From positions 1 through 5,026 of the forward strand of contig SKNP01000279.1 of NCBI GenBank assembly GCA_007120485.1: a stretch of 5,026 bases of DNA, written 5' to 3'. The translations under genes were made by a program, and so were the position numbers. Under the pieces are notes generated by a model. That model ran no database searches. It had not been told where the DNA came from and saw only the letters and a program-made list of their open reading frames with translations. The stretch comes from Nitriliruptoraceae bacterium. Lineage in GTDB: Bacteria > Actinomycetota > Nitriliruptoria > Nitriliruptorales > Nitriliruptoraceae. Positions 1 to 4,734 of this stretch are shown one piece after another; positions within the stretch are counted from its first letter, which is position 1, and each line of letters starts with the position of its first letter.

Positions 1-960
1 CACTTCCGTCCCGAGGTCGCGTGGCGCCACCAGCGGGGTCGCCAGCGCCCGGCTGTCCAGGACGTCGAGCAACGCGCCCACGTCGACGTGCTTGGCGGTC
101 AGCCCACCCCGCATCACGTTGTCGGACGCAGCCATCAGCTCGACGGCGGTGCCGTGCAGGTAGCTGTGGAGCTGTCCGGGCGGGAGATAGACGACCTCGC
201 CGGGGTCGAGGCGGACCAGTTCCAGCAGCGAGGCGACGACGACCCCGGGGTCGTGCGGGTAGGCGATCGCGAGCCGGACCAGGTGACGGGCCTCGTCGGC
301 GAAGTGGCTCGCGTGGGGAAGCGCCGAGGCCGCATCCCTGACGGCGGCCACCAGGTCGGTGCGTTCGTGCGACGGCCACGTCAGCAGCTCGCGCACGGTC
401 TCGCTGAGCGTGGTGCCGTCGTGCTCGAGCCGCTCGACGATCCCACCGAGGGCCGGGACGTCCAGGGCTCGCAGCAGGCGCAGCGTCCGGGTGGGATCGC
501 GGAACCCGATCAGGGCGGTGACCGGGGTCAGCGCGCACAGCAGCTCCGGTTTCGGCCACGGATCACGGAAGGTCCGCTCGGGCGCATCGCGCGGGATGCC
601 GCGCGTCTCTTCCGCGTCGAACCCGGCACGGGCCTGCGTCGCCGTCGGGTGGACCTGTAGGGACAGGGGGTGTTCGACGGCGAGGACCTTGAGCAGGTAC
701 GGCAGGGTCGGACCGAACCGGGCGGCCACGTCCGCACCCAGCGTGCCGGCGGGATCGTCGGCGAGAACCTCGCGCAAGGGACGTCGCTGGCCCTGCGCAT
801 CCTCGGCGATCGCCGGGCCTTGCGGGTGGGCGCCGAACCACAGCTCGGCCTCCGGCGCGGCCGTCGGGGCCGGTCGGCCCTGGAGCCGGGCCAGCTCGGT
901 GCGCGAACCCCACGCGTAGGGCTGCACCCGGCCGTGGAGGCGGAGGATCGGCGCGTCCAC
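1..960 (-). CDS. manA: Mannose-6-phosphate isomerase, type I (partial, C-terminus beyond left edge)
   Basis: This cytoplasmic zinc enzyme interconverts fructose 6-phosphate and mannose 6-phosphate. It feeds GDP-mannose synthesis or lets the cell use mannose. The visible 320 residues carry the type I family landmarks in order: QPYAWGSR (13-20), AELWFGAHP (38-46), LPYLLKVLAVEHPLSLQVHP (86-105), KPELLCALTP (137-146), and YLPPGQLHSYLHG (258-270) running into NVMRGGLTAKH (281-291). The expected metal ligands are all present: Gln102 and His104 in LQVHP, Glu139 in KPEL, and His265 in LHSYL. Arg284 matches the conserved active-site arginine. The chosen start is GTG at 958-960, preceded by AGGAG five bases upstream. 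The reading frame is open to base 1. Family members are usually about 390 residues, so about 70 are missing here. The ABC-F gene lies upstream on the same strand, 131 bases away, so co-transcription is possible but not shown. Family assignment is secure; the symbol rests on motifs. Confidence 0.95.
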   Translation of the reverse strand, partial: MDAPILRLHGRVQPYAWGSRTELARLQGRPAPTAAPEAELWFGAHPQGPAIAEDAQGQRRPLREVLADDPAGTLGADVAARFGPTLPYLLKVLAVEHPLSLQVHPTATQARAGFDAEETRGIPRDAPERTFRDPWPKPELLCALTPVTALIGFRDPTRTLRLLRALDVPALGGIVERLEHDGTTLSETVRELLTWPSHERTDLVAAVRDAASALPHASHFADEARHLVRLAIAYPHDPGVVVASLLELVRLDPGEVVYLPPGQLHSYLHGTAVELMAASDNVMRGGLTAKHVDVGALLDVLDSRALATPLVAPRDLGTEV

Positions 961-1091
961 AGCGGCTCCTGAGCGGGGGGTGGCGGGCAACGAGAAGACG
1001 GATGGGCGATGACGGCGACGGCGAGCGGGCGCCGCGGAGACGGCGGGAGGGCGGGGACGGTGGACCGAACGCGATGGAACGCCGCGTGACC
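961..1091. other. Gap between the ABC-F gene and manA
   Basis: This 131-base non-coding spacer separates two genes on the minus strand. Apart from the manA ribosome site at its left end, it holds a G-rich tract on the plus strand (1042-1060) with four closely spaced G runs. I see no convincing -10/-35 pair and no hairpin with a T tract. Whether manA has its own promoter here or is read through from the ABC-F gene cannot be decided. Confidence 0.5.
966..970 (-). promoter_or_regulatory. Ribosome binding site of manA
   Basis: The minus strand reads AGGAG here, five bases before the GTG at 958-960. It is the only good Shine-Dalgarno match near the N-terminus of manA. It places the start just ahead of the conserved QPYAWGSR motif, as expected for the family. 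Confidence 0.75.
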
Positions 1092-2636
1092 CTAACCGCC
1101 GCCGGCCTGCGGCTCGGGCGTGCCGTGCCCGCTGACGGCGACCTGTCCATCGACGACCTCCCACGTCTGCGTGGTGACGGCCGCAGCCAGCGCATCGTCG
1201 TGGGTCACCAGCAGCAACGCCCCGGGGTAGTCCACCAGCGCGTTCTCCAGCCGCTCGATCGACGGCAGGTCCAGGTGGTTGGTCGGTTCGTCGAGCACGA
1301 CGACGCTGACCTCGTCGGCCAGGATCCGGGCGAGAGCGAGCTTGCGAGCCTCCCCGGGTGACGGATCGTCGGTGACCAGCACCCGGTCGGGATCCACGCC
1401 GAGCAGCGCCGTGACGCCCAGGACGCGTCCGCGCTGCGTCGGGTCCAGGGCACGGACCCGCGCTACCTCCGCGGCCGGATCGTCCAGCTCCTGTTCGAGC
1501 ACGCCGACGCGTTCCCCCGTAGCGGCCAGCGACGCGAGCACGGCCCGCAGCAGCGTGGTCTTGCCTGCACCGTTGTGACCGCGCAGGTGGACGCGCGCCC
1601 CTCGGTGGAGCGCTACGTCGACGCCGGACAACCAGGTGGCACCGCCGGCGTGGGCGACGTCGCCGACCACCTCGGCGAGGAGCCGCCGGCGGGAGCCCGC
1701 GTGGGCGAAGCCCACCTCACCGCCGATCTCGCGTGTCACCTCGACCGCGTCGATGGCCGCCTGGGCCCGTGCCAGCTTGGCGTGGGTCGCCGCGACGCGC
1801 TGACCGTGGGCTCGCTCGGCGTCCTCGGCCCGCCCCTTGGCGAGCATCGACCGAGCTTCGGGATCGTCACCCTTGCGTCGCTCGGCCGCCGGGCCGTGCT
1901 GGGCGCTGTGGCGATCGCGACGGGCGTCGCCGAGCTGCTTGCGCACGCGCCGGTGTTCGCGGCTGGCCCGGTCGTGCTGCTCGCGACGTGCCGCGTCCGC
2001 GGCACGCCACCGCGCAGCGGCCGGCGTGTAGCTGCCGGCATGGAGCTCCACGCCACGATCGCGGAGCAACAGCGTCCGGTCGGTCAGACGGTCGAGCACG
2101 GCCCGGTCGTGACTGACGACCAGACCGAGCCCGCGGAAACCCTCGAGCACGTCCAGCAGCTGGTCGCGAGCGTCGACATCGAGGTGGTTGGTCGGCTCAT
2201 CCAGGAGGAGCACGTTCGGGTCGCGGGCGAGGGCCGCGGCCAGCTGCCAGCGCTTGCGCTGCCCCGGTGAGCAGGTGTCCCACCCGCCGCCGAGGGATGG
2301 CTCGAGCTGGTCGGGATCGAGATCGAGCCGGCGACGCAGCCGCTCCGCGACCCCATCCCAGCGCCAAGCGAACGCGGCCACCTCGTCGTCGAGGTGGTCG
2401 ACGTCCTGCGGGACGAGGGCGGGCGGCACGGCCGCGTCGACGTGCCGGTGGCCGCGATCGGGCTCGAGGTCGCCTGCCAGCAGGCGCAGCAGGGTCGTCT
2501 TGCCGACGCCGTTGGCGCCGACGACGCCGACGAACGCACGGTCGGATGGGCCGGCGAGGTCGAGGGTGACCTCGTCGAGGACGGGCGTGGCGGTGGTGTG
2601 GGCAAGGGTCAGCCCACGCAGGTGGATCGACGGCAC
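1092..2636 (-). CDS. ABC-F family ATP-binding protein (duplicated ATPase, no membrane domain)
   Basis: The 514-residue protein has two ABC ATPase domains and no transmembrane segment, which is the ABC-F layout. These proteins bind the ribosomal E site and act as translation factors or antibiotic-protection proteins. NBD1 has Walker A GANGVGKT (40-47), Q-loop Gln77, signature CSPGQ (122-126), Walker B with LLLDEPTNHLD (Glu147 catalytic) and H-switch His176. NBD2 has Walker A GHNGAGKT (353-360), Gln382, signature PSPGE (425-429), VVLDEPTNHLD (Glu450) and His479. An Arg-, Ala- and Asp-rich helical linker, roughly residues 205-300, sits where the P-site tRNA interaction motif lies in the family. 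NBD1 has no large arm insertion between Q-loop and signature. Both signatures have SPG in place of SGG, a variant I recall from actinobacterial ABC-F proteins. The GTG start at 2634-2636 has only a weak ribosome site, but the fold's first strand begins right after it, and an in-frame stop lies about 57 bases upstream. The exact subfamily, housekeeping or resistance, cannot be told from the sequence. No antibiotic cluster is visible nearby. Confidence 0.93.
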   Translation of the reverse strand: MPSIHLRGLTLAHTTATPVLDEVTLDLAGPSDRAFVGVVGANGVGKTTLLRLLAGDLEPDRGHRHVDAAVPPALVPQDVDHLDDEVAAFAWRWDGVAERLRRRLDLDPDQLEPSLGGGWDTCSPGQRKRWQLAAALARDPNVLLLDEPTNHLDVDARDQLLDVLEGFRGLGLVVSHDRAVLDRLTDRTLLLRDRGVELHAGSYTPAAARWRAADAARREQHDRASREHRRVRKQLGDARRDRHSAQHGPAAERRKGDDPEARSMLAKGRAEDAERAHGQRVAATHAKLARAQAAIDAVEVTREIGGEVGFAHAGSRRRLLAEVVGDVAHAGGATWLSGVDVALHRGARVHLRGHNGAGKTTLLRAVLASLAATGERVGVLEQELDDPAAEVARVRALDPTQRGRVLGVTALLGVDPDRVLVTDDPSPGEARKLALARILADEVSVVVLDEPTNHLDLPSIERLENALVDYPGALLLVTHDDALAAAVTTQTWEVVDGQVAVSGHGTPEPQAGGG

Positions 2637-2864
2637 GGCGACGCTTTCGCTCTCGCCAGGCGCGCGTGGGCGCCGGCGGCTGGTCAGCGGTCAACCGTGG
2701 TCGCGCACCGTCCACCTCGTCGTCGGGGGCACATGATCGGACCGCCGCCGTAGGACGACGGACGGGCCGGGGCCGGAGCCTAGCGCCACGACGATGAGCC
2801 AGACCGTCCGACCGTCCGGTGCCGGACCTTGGTCCCGGTCCCCGGTCCCGTTCCCTGGTCCCGG
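2637..2864. other. Non-coding region between the coiled-coil gene and the ABC-F gene
   Basis: These 228 bases lie downstream of the gene ending at 2865 and upstream of the ABC-F GTG at 2636, both on the minus strand. The frames open across it are continuations of shadow frames with no recognisable protein. The right half has short tandem repeats and a small hairpin, listed separately. The left half must hold the ABC-F leader, and a promoter if the gene is not read through. I could not find a hexamer pair I would defend. A GTTGACC-GCTGACC direct repeat lies on the minus strand around 2682-2695, which is about 50 bases before the ABC-F start. Confidence 0.5.
2814..2827 (-). terminator. Weak hairpin downstream of the coiled-coil gene
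   Basis: GTCCGG (2814-2819) and CCGGAC (2822-2827) are perfect inverted repeats. Allowing a workable loop leaves a five-pair stem with a four-base loop. It lies about 40 bases past the stop codon of the minus-strand gene at 2865. There is no T tract, so it is at best a candidate terminator of the GC-hairpin kind. Confidence 0.25.
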
Positions 2865-2866
2865 TC
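2831..2866. repeat. 13-base tandem repeat, about 2.8 copies
   Basis: The plus strand shows GGTCCCGGTCCCC at 2831-2843, GGTCCCGTTCCCT at 2844-2856, and GGTCCCGGTC at 2857-2866. The GGTCCC cores are exactly 13 bases apart. The last copy overlaps the stop codon (2865-2867) of the minus-strand gene by two bases, so the array is its immediate 3' untranslated sequence. Just beyond, GACCGTCC is repeated in tandem at 2802-2809 and 2810-2817. The function is unknown. It could be simple slippage-generated sequence. Confidence 0.7.
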
Positions 2867-3266
2867 AGAGCTGCTGGCTGATCTCCTCGAGCCGTGCCCG
2901 GACCTGGGCGAGACGCGCGGTGGTCCGCTCGAACACCTCCCGGTCGAGGGCCGGGTCCTGGAGGCGGTCGGTGAGGACCTCGACCTCGAGGGTCAGCAGT
3001 TCCACCTCCGTCCGGACCTGCTGGACCGCATCGAGGGTGCCGAAGGGACGCGCCAGCAACGCCTCGTAGAGGACCTTGCGGGCCCGCTCGTCCCGGCGGA
3101 GCAGGTCCTCCTCGACCCCGGCCGCGTCGAGCAGGTGGGCGAGGTCGGGCACCGCACGATCGAACGGCAGGACGTGCAGGACGTCCTCGAGGCGGGCGAG
3201 CGCCTCGTCCTGGTCGTCGCCGTGCGGCCCGTGAGCGTCGCCGGCGTCGCCTCCCCCAGCCGTCAC
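2865..3266 (-). CDS. Small acidic coiled-coil-like protein of unknown function
   Basis: The 133-residue product is not a family I recognise. It begins with a Gly/Asp/His-rich, probably disordered segment (residues 1-18). A helical region with leucines and acidic residues follows (about 20-70, including LARLEDVLHVLPFDRAVPDL). The C-terminal part is long and heptad-like (about 75-133, including VELLTLEVEVLTDRL and RLAQVRARLEEISQQL), consistent with a paired-helix coiled coil. It has no cysteine, signal peptide or membrane segment, so it is probably cytoplasmic. The start is GTG at 3264-3266 because GAGGAG lies seven bases upstream. The frame is open further, to a GTG at 3359, but that extension would overlap the divergent gene and is low in complexity. 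The stop (2865-2867) runs into the 13-base repeat. The divergent neighbour is a small membrane protein that also ends in a charged helix, so an interaction is conceivable but is only a guess. That the gene is real rests on the ribosome site and the sensible composition. Confidence 0.75.
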   Translation of the reverse strand: MTAGGGDAGDAHGPHGDDQDEALARLEDVLHVLPFDRAVPDLAHLLDAAGVEEDLLRRDERARKVLYEALLARPFGTLDAVQQVRTEVELLTLEVEVLTDRLQDPALDREVFERTTARLAQVRARLEEISQQL

Positions 3267-3350
3267 GTCATCGCTCCTCGTCGGCCCCGAGGGTACCGCC
3301 CGGCGGTCGTCCACTCGCGGGATCCTCGCCGCTGCGGCACCCTGCGCACC
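3267..3350. promoter_or_regulatory. Shared upstream region of a divergent gene pair
   Basis: These 84 bases separate the minus-strand GTG (3266) from the plus-strand ATG (3351), so both genes' promoters should lie in or near them. On the minus strand TACCCT (3290-3295) fits a TAnnnT -10 box and would give a leader of about 15-20 bases containing the ribosome site. I find no well-spaced -35 partner. No clear plus-strand -10 stands out. The region is inferred from geometry rather than from strong motifs. Confidence 0.4.
3274..3279 (-). promoter_or_regulatory. Ribosome binding site deciding the start of the coiled-coil gene
   Basis: GAGGAG on the minus strand lies seven bases before the GTG at 3264-3266. 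It is the best Shine-Dalgarno match in the region. It favours this start over the GTG at 3359, which would add 31 residues and overlap the opposing gene. Confidence 0.75.
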
Positions 3351-3668
3351 ATGGACCACATCCCCGGACCCCGTGAGCTACGCACCGCGGGGCGTGCCTG
3401 CACGTTCATGGCCTACGTCGCGGGGCTCGCCGGCATCGCGGCGGGCACCCTGCTGCTGCGGGAGGGTGAGCTGGCCTTCGCCGTGTTCCTCTGGATCGTC
3501 ACGTTCGCCGTCGGTGCCGCGCTCATGGGCGTCTCGCTGCTCATCCGCGCGTTCACGGGGATCTCGGCGCAGCTGAGCCGGATGGAGTCGGACGTGCGCA
3601 TCCTGGCTGAGGACCACGCCCGCCGGGCAGCGACCGATGGCGCCCGGGATCCGTGGCGGCACCCCTGA
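3351..3668 (+). CDS. Small two-helix membrane protein of unknown function
   Basis: The 105-residue product has a short polar N-terminus (MDHIPGPRELRTAGR) and a first hydrophobic helix at about 18-36 (FMAYVAGLAGIAAGTLLL). A four-residue charged turn (REGE) follows, then a second helix at about 41-65 (LAFAVFLWIVTFAVGAALMG, then VSLLI). The charged, helix-prone tail (about 70-105) includes ISAQLSRMESDVRILAEDHA. Arginines near both outer ends suggest both termini are cytoplasmic, with a very short external loop. The ATG at 3351 is chosen because the product starts naturally there and upstream frame sequence is the reverse of the divergent gene. No Shine-Dalgarno sequence precedes it, so it may be leaderless or weakly translated. 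It is divergent from the coiled-coil gene and convergent with the membrane-protein gene ending at 3709. I do not recognise the family. The two well-formed hydrophobic helices and good codon bias support a real gene. Confidence 0.75.
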   Translation: MDHIPGPRELRTAGRACTFMAYVAGLAGIAAGTLLLREGELAFAVFLWIVTFAVGAALMGVSLLIRAFTGISAQLSRMESDVRILAEDHARRAATDGARDPWRHP

Positions 3669-3679
3669 ACGATGCCTGC

Positions 3680-3710
3680 GACGACGTCGGGAGGGGCCGC
3701 CCTCGTCGTC
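3680..3710. terminator. Hairpin between convergent genes, possible bidirectional terminator
   Basis: GACGAC (3680-3685) pairs with GTCGTC (3705-3710), and GAGGG (3691-3695) pairs with CCCTC (3700-3704) around a GCCG loop. This gives eleven pairs with a five-base bulge on one side (3686-3690). The structure fills most of the 40-base gap between the plus stop at 3668 and the minus stop at 3709-3711, and overlaps the latter. It lacks T tracts on either strand, as is common in high-GC actinobacterial terminators. Position and stem support termination; neither is proof. Confidence 0.5.
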
Positions 3711-4593
3711 AGCTGGCGTCGGTTTCCGCGTCGGTTTCCGCGTCGGCTCCGGCGTCGGCTCCGGCGTCGGCTCCGGCCTCGACCAGGGACGCGTCGCGGC
3801 TCGCCCACCAGATCCCGGCGACGATGACCCCGACGATGCCGACCAGGCCGAGAGCTCCGGACGGGGTGAAGATGACGAACTCCTCGGTGGCGACCCGCAC
3901 CACCCCACCGACGTCACCGAACAGGGTCGGCACGGCGTAGGCCAGCAGGACCACCCCGCCGACCTCGGGCCGCAGCCGCGGTGCGGCCCACAGCACGATC
4001 GCGACGATCGCCGCGCTGGCGAGGCTGCCGACGGCGTCGAGTCCGGTGAGCTCCGCCGCGTCGAGTTCGATGAACCGACGGGGCGCACCTGGTGGTGCGA
4101 ACGCGATCTGCTGGAAGGCGGCAGGCAGCCAGGCCAGCACCGCCAGGGTGACGTACCAGCCCACGGGTCCGGGGGCGGCCACCCGCCACGCCTCACGCGG
4201 CCGGGCGAGCCAGGCGGTCACCCCGGAGAACAGCGCCGCGACCCAGGCGATCACGCCGCCGAACCGTTCGAACAGCGCCAGCAACGACGTGTCGAGGTCG
4301 GCGACCGGCAGCGTCAGAGCCGCCGTGAGGTTGCCGAGCGACGTCGTGATCAGCAGCAGACTCATGGTGATCAGCACGGCCGCGCCGCGCCAGGCGTACC
4401 CACCGACCAGCAGGGCGGCACCGATCACCCACGGCGCGGCCCAGGCGACCGCCCACAGCCAGCGCAGGCCCGTGGGGTCGGTGGCGGCCCCGTCGAGCGC
4501 GAGCGAGGTCTGCAGCTGCCGCTCCGCGAGCGCGAAGAGCGCCAGCTGCAGACCTGCGACGAGCGCGGCGAGGACCGCGGCGGTCCAGCGCAT
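3709..4593 (-). CDS. Multi-pass membrane protein of unknown function (about 8 helices)
   Basis: The 294-residue product is strongly hydrophobic. Likely membrane helices lie at about 4-23, 45-66, 70-94, 112-130, 145-165, 187-204, 211-232 and 245-264. Basic residues follow helix 4 (RPREAWR, 131-137) and helix 6 (PRLRPE, 205-210). The tail (272-294) is a low-complexity acidic stretch, AGADAGADAGADAETDAETD, encoded by the 12-base repeat at 3716-3775. I see no transporter, enzyme or sensor motif and do not recognise the family. The ATG at 4591-4593 is preceded by GAGG only four bases away, a rather close ribosome site. The last two helices and the WWASRD end resemble those of the gene immediately upstream (4735-5026), so the two look like tandem paralogues, possibly co-transcribed across the 141-base gap. 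Its 3' end faces the small plus-strand membrane gene across a shared hairpin. Confidence 0.85.
   Translation of the reverse strand: MRWTAAVLAALVAGLQLALFALAERQLQTSLALDGAATDPTGLRWLWAVAWAAPWVIGAALLVGGYAWRGAAVLITMSLLLITTSLGNLTAALTLPVADLDTSLLALFERFGGVIAWVAALFSGVTAWLARPREAWRVAAPGPVGWYVTLAVLAWLPAAFQQIAFAPPGAPRRFIELDAAELTGLDAVGSLASAAIVAIVLWAAPRLRPEVGGVVLLAYAVPTLFGDVGGVVRVATEEFVIFTPSGALGLVGIVGVIVAGIWWASRDASLVEAGADAGADAGADAETDAETDAS
3716..3775. repeat. 12-base tandem repeat, five units, inside a coding region
   Basis: Reading the plus strand, GCGTCGGTTTCC occurs at 3716-3727 and 3728-3739. GCGTCGGCTCCG then occurs at 3740-3751, 3752-3763 and 3764-3775. Twelve bases are four codons, so the array stays in frame in the minus-strand gene. 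It encodes repeating Gly-Ala-Asp-Ala and Glu-Thr-Asp-Ala tetrads at the extreme C-terminus. A sixth, degraded unit (GCCTCGAC) follows at 3776. Copy-number change would alter tail length without a frameshift. Confidence 0.9.
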
Positions 4594-4734
4594 GGGGCCT
4601 CGGTGCTGATGGGGTGGTCGGTCCGGTCGGGTCGGACCCGTCGGTCCGGGGACGTCGCCCGGTCACGCACGCGCCGCGACCTCCCGGCCACCGACCAGGG
4701 TACGGATGGTCGGCCCGGCGTGGCTCCCCGCTCG
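4594..4734. other. Gap between the two paralogous membrane-protein genes
   Basis: This 141-base spacer separates two minus-strand genes. It contains a 7-base perfect inverted repeat at 4691-4713 and a GGTC/GGTCCG-rich segment at 4616-4650. In that segment GTCGGTCCGG appears at 4617-4626 and again at 4640-4649, around a small palindrome CGGGT-CGG-ACCCG (4628-4640). A GAGG ribosome site for the downstream gene lies at 4598-4601. I find no clear promoter hexamers. Confidence 0.5.
4691..4713 (-). terminator. Candidate hairpin terminator of the right-hand membrane-protein gene
   Basis: CCGACCA (4691-4697) and TGGTCGG (4707-4713) are perfect inverted repeats around a nine-base loop. On the minus strand the stem begins about 20 bases after the stop codon at 4735-4737. 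That is a normal place for a terminator or an mRNA-stabilising hairpin. No T tract follows. Confidence 0.4.

Noticed and set aside
88..919. Long open plus-strand frames opposite manA (190 and 186 codons)
   Set aside because: They are antisense to an unambiguous manA with all metal ligands. Their translations are Arg/Ser/Pro/Gly-rich or featureless, as expected for shadow frames in GC-rich DNA.
563..1195. 210-codon minus-strand frame across the ABC-F/manA junction
   Set aside because: It is out of frame with both genes and overlaps the start of manA and the end of the ABC-F gene. The product is Arg/Pro/Ala-rich with no recognisable domain.
1269..2195. Near-identical stretch AGGTGGTTGGTCGG at about 1273 and 2182, as a dispersed repeat
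   Set aside because: It encodes the DEPTNHLD motif of each ATPase domain, so it reflects the shared Walker B/D-loop of the two halves and is not a separate DNA element.
1575..2270. 231-codon open plus-strand frame opposite the ABC-F gene
   Set aside because: It lies fully antisense to a well-supported ABC-F gene and shows no domain or start signal. Long antisense frames are expected at this GC content.
3267..3359. N-terminal extension of the coiled-coil protein to the GTG at 3359
   Set aside because: The extension would overlap the start of the divergent gene, is Ala/Arg/Pro-rich, and lacks a ribosome site. GAGGAG before the GTG at 3266 is much better.
3378..4196. 272-codon minus-strand frame overlapping two membrane-protein genes
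   Set aside because: It overlaps two better genes. Its repeated PEPTPEPT/RKPTRKPT stretch is only the 12-base repeat read in another frame.
4046..4609. 187-codon plus-strand frame opposite the eight-helix membrane protein
   Set aside because: It is antisense to a gene with a clear periodic hydrophobic pattern. Its own translation is Ser/Ala/Arg-rich and shows no domain.
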